A DNA stretch of 64,000 nucleotides, from the NCBI GenBank assembly GCA_000723505.1, contig HG934468.1, positions 2,016,798-2,080,797 of the forward strand. Reading direction: 5' to 3'. The notes below the pieces were generated by a model, which saw only the letters and a program-made list of their open reading frames with translations, ran no database searches and was not told the DNA's origin. This document shows positions 22,807 to 31,725 of the stretch, piece by piece; within the stretch, counting starts at the first letter, position 1, and each line of letters begins with the position of its first letter. Both the position numbers and the translations under genes were made by a program. This DNA comes from Mucinivorans hirudinis. Lineage in GTDB: Bacteria; Bacteroidota; Bacteroidia; Bacteroidales; Rikenellaceae.

Positions 22807-23127
22807 ATGTTAGGACTTAATGGCTTTGGGCACCGCAAAAAGCCCCGCTCGTTTGAGTACAAACCTCGATATTTCGATTCCGAACTTCAAGAGCGCGAGA
22901 ATCGTCGTCGAGCTATTTTGGGTGAGAATTATGATGTTGAGGATGACAGTTATCGTCCGGGATTGCTCATTCGTGAGCATCGTATGCGTCGGATGCAGGG
23001 GCAGGCTCGTCGTGCTCAAAAGCAGGGTAAGGTTACACTGATTCGTACAGTGATTTTTGTGTTGCTGGTTTTCACTATTCTCTGGCTGGCAACCACTTAT
23101 TTCGGTCAATCTTTGGAGAAGAGATAG
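22807..23127 (+). CDS. Small basic membrane protein, conserved hypothetical
   Basis: 106 residues. A strongly charged N-terminal 75 residues (HRKKPRSFEYKPRYFDSE, REHRMRRMQGQARRAQKQ) is followed by one membrane helix at about 77-98. It is probably anchored with the basic part in the cytoplasm. No motif of known function. The next gene starts 3 bp after its stop, so the two are co-transcribed and perhaps translationally coupled. Confidence 0.7.
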   Translation: MLGLNGFGHRKKPRSFEYKPRYFDSELQERENRRRAILGENYDVEDDSYRPGLLIREHRMRRMQGQARRAQKQGKVTLIRTVIFVLLVFTILWLATTYFGQSLEKR

Positions 23128-23130
23128 CAA

Positions 23131-24240
23131 GTGTACAACTACTATAACACACAGAAGAGCAGACCTCTATTGGTGAAACTGTTCAACTCACTGCTGATAA
23201 TGGTGATGGTTACCACGGCAGCTCTGTTGGCGTTGTCCTATTTATCGCCCGTGTGTGACCCTTATCATTTCTGGTATATTGCCTTTTTGGGAATGGCGAT
23301 GCCGATTCTGATTCTCACAAATTTTATTTTTTTGCTCATTTTTACGCTTATGCTAAGCCGTTGGGCTCTGATTCCGTTATTACTGTTTTTGATAGGAATA
23401 GGACATATCGGAGATTACGTTGGCTTCAACTTTATCACAACGTACCCTGATAACGCGAGGCGGAAAAAAAACGAGATAAAGCTCCTTACATATAACGTTC
23501 ACGGTTTCAGACTCCACGAATACCCGAATGGGGAGAATATGGATTCACTTATCAATTATATAATCAGCCAAGAGCCTGATATTGTGTGTTTGCAGGAGCT
23601 TAAGTCTACCGGAAGTAGAGACAGTGTCTATTTGAGCGAGAGGATGAGCCGTTGGAAATATGTGGTTCATAGTTATTTGGAGGATGACGGAAAATATAAG
23701 TTCGGATTGGCTGTATATAGTCGCTTTCCGCTCACGGATGCCCATTCGGTGAAGTTTTCGAGCAGGCAAAATTCGTCTATGTATGTCGATGTAAACATAG
23801 AGGGGAAGAAAATAAGATTGTTCAACAACCACTTGCAGAGTACGCAATTTACGGGCAACGACAAAAAAGAGTTGATAAGCGGAGATGTCGAGGCGGCGGC
23901 AAAGAAGGTTGGAAATAAATTGAGAGAAAGCTATAAGGTGCGTGCCTTTCAAGCTGATACAATATCTGCATTGGTGAAATTATCACCTCATCCGGTCATT
24001 GTGGTTGGCGATTTCAACGATACGCCGGCTTCGTATGTGGTCAATGTAATCAGGGGAGATATGTCGGATTCTTTCCGCGAGCGGGGTCAGGGCTATGGAT
24101 ATACCTACACGGATTTATTCAAACTTTTCAGAATAGATTACGTTTTGCACTCCAAGGATATAGAGACAATAGATTACGAATCGCCCCCGGTGGTCTGGAG
24201 CGACCATAAACCGGTGGTGGTGAAACTTCAAATCAGGTAG
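23131..24240 (+). CDS. Endonuclease/exonuclease/phosphatase-family membrane protein
   Basis: 369 residues starting at GTG 23131, chosen because it lies 3 bp after the previous stop and keeps the first membrane helix. Three membrane segments (about 18-42, 47-72, 75-95) precede an EEP domain at about 115-369. Metal and catalytic residues are visible in LLTYNVHGF, VCLQELKS (Glu), FNNHLQST, VVGDFNDTPAS and the final WSDHKPVV. EEP proteins cleave phosphodiester bonds in DNA, RNA or lipids; the substrate here cannot be predicted. Confidence 0.88.
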   Translation: MYNYYNTQKSRPLLVKLFNSLLIMVMVTTAALLALSYLSPVCDPYHFWYIAFLGMAMPILILTNFIFLLIFTLMLSRWALIPLLLFLIGIGHIGDYVGFNFITTYPDNARRKKNEIKLLTYNVHGFRLHEYPNGENMDSLINYIISQEPDIVCLQELKSTGSRDSVYLSERMSRWKYVVHSYLEDDGKYKFGLAVYSRFPLTDAHSVKFSSRQNSSMYVDVNIEGKKIRLFNNHLQSTQFTGNDKKELISGDVEAAAKKVGNKLRESYKVRAFQADTISALVKLSPHPVIVVGDFNDTPASYVVNVIRGDMSDSFRERGQGYGYTYTDLFKLFRIDYVLHSKDIETIDYESPPVVWSDHKPVVVKLQIR

Positions 24241-24282
24241 AGACTAAGAATGTTCTGTCTCTACATTTACTTTTACAAAAAT

Positions 24283-25089
24283 ATGAAAGAGAAAATCGAG
24301 GCGATGTGGAACGACCGCTCGCTACTTCAAACAGAAGAAAACAAGGAGATTATACGTTCGGTGATAGAGAAATTGGACAAAGGTGAGATTCGATGTGCAA
24401 GTAAAACCGAAACGGGATGGATTGTGAACGAATGGGTCAAGAAGGCAATTTTGATGTATTTCCCCATTCAAGAAAATCACACGATTCGTGCGGGTGATTT
24501 GGAGTTTTTCGACAAGATTGACACCAAACACAACATAGAGGAGCTGAATGTACGTATTGTACCACACGGTGTTGCTCGTTACGGTTCGTTTTTGGCACGC
24601 GGCGTTGTGATGATGCCTTCGTATGTCAATATAGGGGCGTATGTAGACCAAGGGACGATGGTGGATACTTGGGCAACAGTGGGTTCGTGTGCACAAATAG
24701 GCAAGAGAGTGCACCTGAGCGGGGGAGTGGGTATCGGCGGAGTTCTTGAGCCGGTGCAGGCTGCGCCGGTAATCATTGAGGATGATTGCTTTGTGGGCTC
24801 GCGTTGCATTGTGGTGGAGGGTGCATTTGTGGGCGAGGGTGCGGTGCTCGGAGCGAATGTTGTAATTACCGGTTCGACAAAAATCATAGACGTAACAGGT
24901 AGTGAACCCAAGGAGTATCGAGGTTATGTTCCGCCGCGATCGGTGGTCATACCCGGTGGTTACACAAAGAGGTATCCTGCGGGCGAATATCAAGTTCCTT
25001 GCGCGCTCATCATCGGACAGCGCAAGGCTTCCACAGACCTAAAAACATCGCTCAACGACGCGTTGCGCGACTTCGGGGTGTCGGTGTAG
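24283..25089 (+). CDS. dapD: 2,3,4,5-tetrahydropyridine-2,6-dicarboxylate N-succinyltransferase
   Basis: 268 residues from the ATG at 24283; the frame extends upstream to 24250 but that part overlaps a hairpin. DapD succinylates tetrahydrodipicolinate with succinyl-CoA in the lysine and diaminopimelate pathway. The N-terminal helical domain (1-95) contains GEIRCASKTETGWIVNEWVK. The centre is a left-handed beta-helix of hexapeptide repeats (GAYVDQGTMVDTWATVGSCA, VIIEDDCFVGSRCIVVEGAF), and the C-terminus has PPRSVVIPGGYTK. Length matches the family (about 270). Confidence 0.95.
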   Translation: MKEKIEAMWNDRSLLQTEENKEIIRSVIEKLDKGEIRCASKTETGWIVNEWVKKAILMYFPIQENHTIRAGDLEFFDKIDTKHNIEELNVRIVPHGVARYGSFLARGVVMMPSYVNIGAYVDQGTMVDTWATVGSCAQIGKRVHLSGGVGIGGVLEPVQAAPVIIEDDCFVGSRCIVVEGAFVGEGAVLGANVVITGSTKIIDVTGSEPKEYRGYVPPRSVVIPGGYTKRYPAGEYQVPCALIIGQRKASTDLKTSLNDALRDFGVSV

Positions 25090-25102
25090 GATAGCGAAAA
25101 TT

Positions 25103-25249
25103 ATGGTAAACAGCCCCCAACTCGACCTTGCGTGGAAATTTCTTGAACAGACTGCCACCAACATTTTTCTTACGGGTAGGGCTGCGAGTGGGGATTTCCC
25201 CGGCTCGGTTAATTCGGAAAATACCAAGGAGATTCCAGAAAATTTATGA
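25103..25249 (+). pseudogene. Fossil N-terminus of a PIF1-like helicase
   Basis: 48 codons. SPQLDLAWKFLEQTATNIFL followed by TGRAASGDFPGS resembles the N-terminus of Bacteroidetes PIF1-like helicases, where the Walker A motif reads FLTGKAGTGKTTFL. Here similarity stops inside the P-loop (GRAASG lacks the GKT), and the frame closes soon after within an intergenic palindrome (25227-25281). The rest of the helicase (several hundred residues) is absent. It lies 13 bp after dapD. Identification rests on about 30 residues, so it is moderately sure. Confidence 0.6.
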
Positions 25250-25281
25250 CATTATCACATAATGTAATTCCGGAATCTCCC
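25227..25281. repeat. Intergenic palindrome, possibly of the TTCTAAAAATTAG family
   Basis: GGAGATTCC and GGAATCTCC form the outer stem; ACATTAT/ATAATGT forms an inner stem. The arm (ATTCCAGAAAATTT) resembles the dispersed element seen at 36336, 56776 and elsewhere. The fossil helicase frame ends inside it. Confidence 0.5.
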
Positions 25282-25293
25282 TAGTGTTTTCAG

Positions 25294-25325
25294 TTATCAC
25301 TCCGCGCAAGAGCGCGGAGTGATAA
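25294..25325. terminator. Strong hairpin between convergent dapD and nanA
   Basis: TTATCACTCCGCGC (25294-25307) pairs perfectly with GCGCGGAGTGATAA (25312-25325) around a 4-nt loop. Suitable as a bidirectional terminator for the convergent units. Confidence 0.65.
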
Positions 25326-25357
25326 TTATTAAAGACCATCCTCGCGAGGAGGTGTTG

Positions 25358-26272
25358 CTATTTGTTGCAACGCTCGAAGAAACCGATAGCCTCCAACTCC
25401 TTGTGCATTGACTCATACTCGGCGGCTGTCAGACTTTGGAACGGAGTTCGGTTGCCGCCCATATCCAAACCTATCATCTTCATAATATGTTTACCTCCGA
25501 CTATGTTACCGCGATAGCGAACTATGATGTTGATCACTGCCTGTGAAAAGTTTTGCAGCTCACGCGCTCTCTGCCAATCGCCTGCTTTCCACGCATCTAT
25601 GATACCCACCAGCTCGCGACCGTTGTAGTTTGTCGTTCCGCCAATACCGCCCACTTCTCCACAAAGTGCCAATGCTGCCAAAATTGTCTCGTCCTGACCG
25701 TGAAGCATCTGATAGCGTTCTTCTGCCCACAGCAGGCACTGGTTGAACTCATAGAGACTCTCGAAGGTGTATTTTATACCCGCCAAGTTGGGGATGCGCT
25801 CCGCGGCGAGTTGCAGGAATGGCAACATCGGGAGGTAGACACCGCTTAGGGCTGGAATATGATAGAAGTAGAAGGGCAGATTGGGTGCGCCGCAAGCAAT
25901 CTCTTCGCAGTATTTGACCAGTGTCTCCACATTACCCGCCTTGGGGAAAGGCGATGCCATTGCTCCGAAACCCCAAGCGCCAATCTGCTGAGCGTGCGTT
26001 GCAAGGCGGTGACTCATTTTAACGCAGGTACTGCCCACGTGCACAATGACCTTGAAGCCGTCCGGCGCAAGAGATACCCATTTTTCGGCAATTTTCATCC
26101 GCTCCTCCTCGGTCAGCATATATCCTTCGCCCGATGAACCATTCACGAACACGCCCTGTAAACCGTTGCGAACAAGCATTTCGCAATACGCAGGGATAAT
26201 ATCATAGTTCACCTCACCATCGGCAAGAAAAGGCGTAAACGGTGCATCTATAAGTCCTTTAATCTTTTCCAT
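25358..26272 (-). CDS. nanA: N-acetylneuraminate lyase (DapA/NanA superfamily)
   Basis: 304 residues, TIM-barrel aldolase of the DHDPS/NAL superfamily. GVFVNGSSGEGYMLTEEE holds the carboxylate-binding GSSGE loop, FYFYHIPALSGV the catalytic Tyr with the NAL-specific HIP motif, and LAGIKYTFESL the Schiff-base Lys. The HIP-type context favours N-acetylneuraminate lyase, which splits sialic acid into N-acetylmannosamine and pyruvate, over DapA. It is last in the minus-strand run and overlaps gmk by 14 bp, suggesting coupled translation. A mutarotase-symporter fusion at 47602 could supply sialic acid. Confidence 0.88.
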   Translation of the reverse strand: MEKIKGLIDAPFTPFLADGEVNYDIIPAYCEMLVRNGLQGVFVNGSSGEGYMLTEEERMKIAEKWVSLAPDGFKVIVHVGSTCVKMSHRLATHAQQIGAWGFGAMASPFPKAGNVETLVKYCEEIACGAPNLPFYFYHIPALSGVYLPMLPFLQLAAERIPNLAGIKYTFESLYEFNQCLLWAEERYQMLHGQDETILAALALCGEVGGIGGTTNYNGRELVGIIDAWKAGDWQRARELQNFSQAVINIIVRYRGNIVGGKHIMKMIGLDMGGNRTPFQSLTAAEYESMHKELEAIGFFERCNK

Positions 26273-26834
26273 CAGTTTTTATATAATTGTTGATTATTAT
26301 TTCTGTCTGGTTTATTGCATCTTGCAGATTATCATTGACAACCATCGCGTCAAATTTGTCGGAATATGCAATCTCCTGCTCGGCTTTTGCCATACGGCGA
26401 CTGATAGCCTCGGGGGTCTCCGTGGCGCGCGCAACCAAGCGGCGATGCAACTCCTCAATGGAGGGTGGCATAATGAAAATAGACAAGGCGTCACTGCCAA
26501 AAACCGTCTTAATATTCAATCCACCAATCACATCCACATCAAAAACTACCACTGCTCCCATACTCCAAATTCTCTCAATTTCGCTCTTGAGCGTTCCGTA
26601 GCAGGTGCCGGCATAGACCTCCTCCCACTCTAGGAAATCCCCCCGACCGACTTTGAGCATAAACTCGTCATTCGAGAAAAAATAGTACTCCACCCCGTTT
26701 TGCTCTGCCCCTCGTGGAGCGCGCGAGGTGGCTGATACGGAAAATCTTAGGTTTTCGTTTCTCTCCAAAAGAGCATTTACAATCGTGCTCTTGCCGCTGC
26801 CCGAAGGCGCTGAAAATATAATAACTTTTCCCAT
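26259..26834 (-). CDS. gmk: Guanylate kinase
   Basis: 191 residues from the ATG at 26834; the frame could start nine codons earlier, but the family begins at MGKVIIFSAPSGSGKST. It phosphorylates GMP to GDP. Visible: P-loop SAPSGSGKST near the N-terminus, GMP-binding SATSRAPRGAEQNGVEYYF, and LVARATETPEAISRRM in the lid region. It lies between the PQQ-propeller gene (19-bp gap) and nanA (14-bp overlap). Confidence 0.95.
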   Translation of the reverse strand: MGKVIIFSAPSGSGKSTIVNALLERNENLRFSVSATSRAPRGAEQNGVEYYFFSNDEFMLKVGRGDFLEWEEVYAGTCYGTLKSEIERIWSMGAVVVFDVDVIGGLNIKTVFGSDALSIFIMPPSIEELHRRLVARATETPEAISRRMAKAEQEIAYSDKFDAMVVNDNLQDAINQTEIIINNYIKTDGKD

Positions 26835-26853
26835 ATTCTTGGTACGCACAATT

Positions 26854-27996
26854 TTATTCAAAGCAAAAAAGCGTCCCTTTTGCTGTCAAAATATAAAATC
26901 GCCCTTGCGATGCAGCGGGATTTGCCGTAATGGTCTCACCCGCATCCCATTCCCATAGAAGTTCGCCGCTTTCCTTATCTATCAACGAAACTATGCCGCT
27001 TTTGGTACAAATCAAAACCTTGTCTCGCACTATCAGTGGTGAGCTCTCGCCTGTATCGGCAGCTAGCATCACCCTCCATTTCTGCACTTGAGTGCTGCGC
27101 TCGACAGCAGCAATGTAGTTGTCCTCAATAATATATATGTATTTGTCGTCCACCGCCGGCACACCTGTAAAGGAGGATTTTTCTGATGGCGAAGAGTGTA
27201 TTTTGCTGAAACTGACCAACCCCTTTTCTGCGAGGGTCAGTTCGTAGATATTGCCGGAGTAGTCACCCGCATAAGCCTCATTACCATAGATTGCGGCAGA
27301 TTGGGGTATGTAGTTATCTACCTTGACAGAGTCTACTGCCTGCCCCCTGAAATAATCAACCACACGAAGCCATCCGTCGCACCCGCCAAAAATTGCAAAA
27401 TTATCTCTCACTGCCACCGCGCCATTGATGTAATACCCTGTCTCAAAGTGATTTATCTCTGCTCCTGTGGTTTTGTCCAACAAATAGACATAATTATCGT
27501 AACTGCCGAAAATTATTGCACTTTTGCTCTGCACATAGTTTGGAGGTGACGAAATCTGCCCCCACGTCTCAAAACTCCAAAGCGTATCCTTGGTTGCCAT
27601 TGACAAGGCATTCATCCGCCCATTCATCATACCAACGTAGATGACGGAATCTACAATAAGCGGCGTAGTCTCCGATGCCGAACCGAAGTCATATTCAAAT
27701 GTCTGTGCCCCTCCCTTGTCCACCCCGTAGACTTTACCTCGCTTATCTATCCAGTAGGTAACTCCCTCATTTATAATCGGAGATGATGCGGTTCTTGCGT
27801 CGCTTTTGAAACTCCACAACATCGCCGGAGCCCTCCTCACGGATACGTTACTATATCCGCTCAGCCCCTCATCGCCACGATACCTTGCCACATTGTCCCC
27901 TCCCCCTGTGTCACTCATCGCCACGCACGAGGTGAGCATAAGTAGGGGCAGCAGAGCTGCCATTTTATTGCCAATATGAGCTTTATTTCTCATCAT
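26854..27996 (-). CDS. PQQ-like beta-propeller lipoprotein
   Basis: 380 residues. Lipobox LTSC at about residues 21-24 indicates a lipoprotein. The body is a PQQ-type beta-propeller with repeats of about 40 residues that end in DALW/LLWEW-like strands (PAMLWSFKSD, KDTLWSFETWG, SGELLWEWDAGE, GTLFCFE). The fold is like BamB, but BamB function is not shown. Its start overlaps the mreC stop (ATGATGA), so it belongs to the mre operon and may serve the cell envelope. Confidence 0.85.
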   Translation of the reverse strand: MMRNKAHIGNKMAALLPLLMLTSCVAMSDTGGGDNVARYRGDEGLSGYSNVSVRRAPAMLWSFKSDARTASSPIINEGVTYWIDKRGKVYGVDKGGAQTFEYDFGSASETTPLIVDSVIYVGMMNGRMNALSMATKDTLWSFETWGQISSPPNYVQSKSAIIFGSYDNYVYLLDKTTGAEINHFETGYYINGAVAVRDNFAIFGGCDGWLRVVDYFRGQAVDSVKVDNYIPQSAAIYGNEAYAGDYSGNIYELTLAEKGLVSFSKIHSSPSEKSSFTGVPAVDDKYIYIIEDNYIAAVERSTQVQKWRVMLAADTGESSPLIVRDKVLICTKSGIVSLIDKESGELLWEWDAGETITANPAASQGRFYILTAKGTLFCFE

Positions 27997-28856
27997 TCAT
28001 CCATCGTTTTCTCCAACTCTCGCCGCTCCTGCTGCAAAGGTATTTGGACGGCGTATAGATATTTTAGGCGTGCCATATCTGCAAACAACTCGACATTTGC
28101 CTTAAAGAAAGTTCCGTTAATCAGTTCAAAATCGGTCACTGTGCCAATAGGATACTCCTTGGGAAAGATGTTAGAGTACTCCACAAGAATTGTGTCCCCC
28201 ACCTGTAACTGTGCGTATTTGGGTATCTCCACCATCTGTACCATCCTGTGTGACATTCCGTTCCACAATATCGAGCCGTTGAAATCGCTCCCCTTGATTT
28301 TGCCACCCGTACGGAAATCGTTCATATTGAGAACGGAGATTGCGATTGAAAAGTTGTCGGAGCAGTCAAGCACATAGCCCACAATCCCTCTGCCGCTCAC
28401 CAAAGCCATCTCAGGTTTGATTCCCTGTAGCCGCCCTTTGTTGATTGTTATGAAGTTGTTGCGCTTTGCGTAGCTGTTTTTCACAACCTCCACCGCTATA
28501 TAGTCATCGCCCAGCTCGGTGGTAATGCTATCCAAGTCAAGGGAGCCATATAGCTCCAGCTGGGTGCGGAGTGTGGCATTCTCCTGTGCCAATTCGCGAT
28601 TGCGTGCGGCTAGCGAGAAGAAATCGGCTGCCCCCGTCCACTTGTCATAGAGATAACCCATCGCAACGTTCGAGGCGTTGGCAAATTTAGCCTTCTGGTA
28701 TAGATTACTCGTAAAAAAGAACCACCCTGCCACAACCTCCAACACGATGAAGAGCAGCACCTTCTGAAAGTTTTTTAGAAAAAGAAAAAATCGAAGCAAG
28801 GGAGGGAGTGAAAAGTGAAAAGTGAAAAATGAAAAGCGAAAAAAATGTAAAAGCAT
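27993..28856 (-). CDS. mreC: Rod shape-determining protein MreC
   Basis: About 287 residues. One membrane helix (about 30-52, KVLLFIVLEVVAGWFFF), a coiled coil (about 84-105, ARNRELAQENATLRTQLELY) and the periplasmic double beta-barrel (NNFITINKGRLQGIKPEMAL, GIVGYVLDCSDNFSIAISVL). It links cytoplasmic MreB to the elongation machinery. The start is doubtful: the first 19 codons from 28856 are encoded by a low-complexity CACTTTT-like repeat, and a TTG at 28799 (LLRFFLFLKNFQK) is an alternative. It follows mreB. Confidence 0.92.
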   Translation of the reverse strand: MLLHFFRFSFFTFHFSLPPLLRFFLFLKNFQKVLLFIVLEVVAGWFFFTSNLYQKAKFANASNVAMGYLYDKWTGAADFFSLAARNRELAQENATLRTQLELYGSLDLDSITTELGDDYIAVEVVKNSYAKRNNFITINKGRLQGIKPEMALVSGRGIVGYVLDCSDNFSIAISVLNMNDFRTGGKIKGSDFNGSILWNGMSHRMVQMVEIPKYAQLQVGDTILVEYSNIFPKEYPIGTVTDFELINGTFFKANVELFADMARLKYLYAVQIPLQQERRELEKTMDE

Positions 28857-28877
28857 TTTTCACTTTTCATTTTATTT

Positions 28878-29900
28878 CTATCGCATCAGGAACGAGAATC
28901 TATTAATATTTTTCAGAGCTATGCCCGTGCCGCGAGCCACTGCGCGTAGCGGGTCTTCGCTCACGTGGAACGGTATGCGTGTCTTTTGTTGCAGGCGTTT
29001 GTCCAGCCCCCTTAGCAGTGCGCCGCCTCCGGCAAGGTAGACCCCATTTTTGACGATGTCCGAGTAGAGTTCCGGTGGAATTTTCTCCAACACCTTCATA
29101 ATTGCCGAATCAACCTTAAGCAGAGATTTCTCCAACGCTGCCGCAATATCCTTGTAACTTACAGCAACTTCCAATGGTAGGGAGGTTATGATGTTGGGAC
29201 CGTGAACGACAAAGTCCGCAGGAGGATTATCCAACTTATCGGTTGCCGCGCCCACTGCGATTTTAATCTCCTCAGCCGTGCGCTCTCCGATTTTTATATT
29301 GTGTTGCGACTTCATATAAGCCTGAATATCTTCCGTAAAGACATCGCCGGCTGTGTTGATGGATTCGTTACAAACTATACCCCCGAGCGAGATTACTGCA
29401 ACCTCTGTCGTTCCACCACCAATATCGACAACCATATGCCCCTCGGGCGCCTCCACGTCCAGACCGATACCCAGCGCCGCCGCCATAGGTTCATAAATCA
29501 TATAGACCTCGCGTCCACCGCTATGCTCTGCCGAGTCGCGCACGGCACGAATCTCCACGTTTGTCGAACCTGAAGGTATGCAAATCACCATCCTGAGCGA
29601 GGGGCTCAGAAAGTTGCTGCGGTTCTTAATCATACGTATCATCCCGCGAATCATCATCTCGGCAGCCGTAAAGTCGGCAATCACACCATCTTTGAGGGGG
29701 CGAATCGTGCGGATATTTTGGTGGGTTTTTCCGTGCATTTGACGCGCCTTGTTGCCAATGGCTACAAGTTTACCGCTTGCCTGGTCGATAGCCACAATCG
29801 AGGGCTCATCCACAACAATCTTATCGTTATGTATTATCAGCGTGTTGGCTGTTCCCAAGTCCATTGCCAACTCCTGAGTGAGTAATGAAAACAATCCCAT
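28878..29900 (-). CDS. mreB: Rod shape-determining protein MreB
   Basis: 340 residues, the usual length. Actin-like ATPase that forms membrane filaments guiding lateral wall synthesis. Phosphate-binding loops and signatures are visible: MDLGTANTLIIHNDKIVVDE at the N-terminus, RPLKDGVIADF, MVVDIGGGTTEVAVISLGGI (phosphate 2) and VYLAGGGALLRGLDKRL (adenosine motif). mreC follows after 21 bp. Upstream toward purH lies a 165-bp simple-repeat tract. Confidence 0.97.
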   Translation of the reverse strand: MGLFSLLTQELAMDLGTANTLIIHNDKIVVDEPSIVAIDQASGKLVAIGNKARQMHGKTHQNIRTIRPLKDGVIADFTAAEMMIRGMIRMIKNRSNFLSPSLRMVICIPSGSTNVEIRAVRDSAEHSGGREVYMIYEPMAAALGIGLDVEAPEGHMVVDIGGGTTEVAVISLGGIVCNESINTAGDVFTEDIQAYMKSQHNIKIGERTAEEIKIAVGAATDKLDNPPADFVVHGPNIITSLPLEVAVSYKDIAAALEKSLLKVDSAIMKVLEKIPPELYSDIVKNGVYLAGGGALLRGLDKRLQQKTRIPFHVSEDPLRAVARGTGIALKNINRFSFLMR

Positions 29901-29901
29901 C

Positions 29902-30067
29902 TTTGTGATTTGTGATTTGTGATTTGTGATTTTTACTACCGACCTAAAAGTCCTAAAAGTCCTAAAAGTCCCAAAAGTCCTAAAAGTCCCAAAAGCCCTA
30001 AAAGTCCCAAAAGTCCCATAAGTCCCATAAGTCCCATAAGTCCCAAAAGTCCTAAAAGTCCTAAAAA
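29902..30067. repeat. Composite simple repeat: 7-bp TTTGTGA units then about 14 units of 9-bp TCCTAAAAG
   Basis: 29902-29930 holds four TTTGTGA units directly upstream of mreB. 29943-30067 holds about fourteen 9-bp units (TCCTAAAAG, TCCCAAAAG, TCCCATAAG). The same two units occur together at 60602-60720 and separately inside the gene at 45138. No open frame uses the tract. Confidence 0.85.
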
Positions 30068-30082
30068 CCGCAATAAATTATA

Positions 30083-31606
30083 CTAATGTTTGAAGTGGCG
30101 CAAACCCGTTACTACCATCGCCATATCGTGCTCGTTGCAGTAGTCCACCGTATCTTGGTCTTTGATTGAGCCGCCCGGTTGGATAACCGTTGTTATTCCT
30201 GCCCCGTGGGCAATCTCCACGCAGTCGGCAAATGGGAAGAAGGCATCCGAAGCCATTGCTGCGCCCGAGAGCGAGAAACCGAAGCCCTGAGCCTTGGCAA
30301 TAGCCTGACGCAGAGCATCCACGCGTGAGGTCTGCCCAACGCCGCTGCCCAGTAACTGACCATCCTTAGCCAGCACAATCGCATTTGATTTGGAGTGTTT
30401 AACTATTTTATTTGCAAAAATCAGGTTCTCCATATCCTCTTGGGATAGCCTCTTCTCGGTAGCAATTCTTATTTCACCCTCCAAGCCGCCTACCTTTGCA
30501 TCTCGCTCCTGAAGAGCCACACCCCCCAATAGCGAGCGGAAGTTGAAACGACGTTGCGGAACTTGGTTCATCTGCAATATGATACGGTTCTTTTTCGATT
30601 TAAGTATCTCGAGCGCATCCACCGAATAGGCGGGGGCAATAATCACCTCGAAGAACAGCAAATTTACTTGTTCGGCACATTGGGCATCAACCTCTCTGTT
30701 GCATATGAGTACTCCGCCGAAAGCCGACACGGGGTCACCCGCCAGTGCATCTCGCCACGCCTTGATTAGCGTGCATCGTTCTGCCACACCGCAGGCATTG
30801 TTGTGTTTGAGGATGGCGAAGGTTGGCTTCTCGGTAAACTCCGCGATAAGGTTCACGGCAGCGTCAATGTCAAGCAAGTTGTTGTATGACACCTCCTTGC
30901 CGTTGAGCTTGGTAAACCATTTGTTGAACTCGCCGTAGAAGGTTGCCCCTTGGTGGGGATTTTCGCCATAGCGCAATGGCATTGCCCCTTTTACGCTCTC
31001 CTTGAAAACCTCGATACCCTCCTGCTCATTGAAGTAGTTGAAAATAGCCGTATCGTAGTGTGAACTAACATTGAAAGCCTGAGCAGCAAACCATCTTCGT
31101 TGCTCCAGAGTGGTTGCACCCTCTTGTGTTTGCAGAATTTCGAGTAGGTTGGAATACTGCTCAACCGAGGCTACGATAGTTGTATCTTTGAAATTTTTGG
31201 CGGCGGCACGAATCAGTGAGATGCCTCCTATGTCGATTTTTTCTATTATCGACTGCTCCTCTGCTCCGCTTGCCACGGTCTGCTCAAAGGGGTATAAATC
31301 CACAATAACAAGGTCAATTTCAGGAATTTGATACTCTGCCAATTGCTCCAAATCCTGCGGATTTGCGCGGCGGGCAAGAATACCGCCAAAGACCTTGGGG
31401 TGGAGAGTTTTTACGCGTCCCCCGAGAATAGAAGGGTAGCCCGTCAAATCCTCAACAGCAATGGGATTGATTCCTAGTTCGCGGATGAAACTCTCTGTTC
31501 CGCCCGTTGAATATATTTTAACGCCTTGTTTATCAAGTTCTTTAACAATTTCCGCCAATCCATCTTTGTAGTAGACCGAGATGAGCGCCCCTTTTATTTT
31601 TTTCAT
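30083..31606 (-). CDS. purH: Bifunctional AICAR formyltransferase / IMP cyclohydrolase
   Basis: 507 residues from the ATG at 31606. Catalyses the last two steps of IMP synthesis. The N-terminal MGS-like IMP cyclohydrolase domain is at about 1-150 (GALISVYYKDG, IYSTGGTESFIRELG, GYPSILGGRVKTLHPKVFGG), and the AICAR transformylase domain follows (MPLRYGENPHQGATFYG, LKHNNACGVA, DPVSAFGGVL, KHSKSNAIVLA, ASDAFFPFADCVE). It reads away from mqnC and toward mreB. Confidence 0.96.
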   Translation of the reverse strand: MKKIKGALISVYYKDGLAEIVKELDKQGVKIYSTGGTESFIRELGINPIAVEDLTGYPSILGGRVKTLHPKVFGGILARRANPQDLEQLAEYQIPEIDLVIVDLYPFEQTVASGAEEQSIIEKIDIGGISLIRAAAKNFKDTTIVASVEQYSNLLEILQTQEGATTLEQRRWFAAQAFNVSSHYDTAIFNYFNEQEGIEVFKESVKGAMPLRYGENPHQGATFYGEFNKWFTKLNGKEVSYNNLLDIDAAVNLIAEFTEKPTFAILKHNNACGVAERCTLIKAWRDALAGDPVSAFGGVLICNREVDAQCAEQVNLLFFEVIIAPAYSVDALEILKSKKNRIILQMNQVPQRRFNFRSLLGGVALQERDAKVGGLEGEIRIATEKRLSQEDMENLIFANKIVKHSKSNAIVLAKDGQLLGSGVGQTSRVDALRQAIAKAQGFGFSLSGAAMASDAFFPFADCVEIAHGAGITTVIQPGGSIKDQDTVDYCNEHDMAMVVTGLRHFKH

Positions 31607-31678
31607 CAATGTACTTTTATTCTATATTTTTAAGTTGGGAAAAAATATTGCAATAATTGTTTTTCTCTACTTAGTGTA

Positions 31679-31711
31679 CAAAGGTACGAATTTTTATAAT
31701 AATTTTGCAAA
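31679..31711 (-). promoter_or_regulatory. Promoter of purH
   Basis: On the minus strand TTTG (31708-31711), 21 nt, TACCTTTG (31679-31686), 72 nt before the purH ATG. It overlaps the divergent start region of mqnC. Confidence 0.55.
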
Positions 31712-31725
31712 AAAGAGGGCATTAT

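Noticed and set aside
29943-30067. 9-bp repeat array as a CRISPR
   Set aside because: Units are contiguous 9-mers without spacers, and there are no cas genes anywhere in the window.
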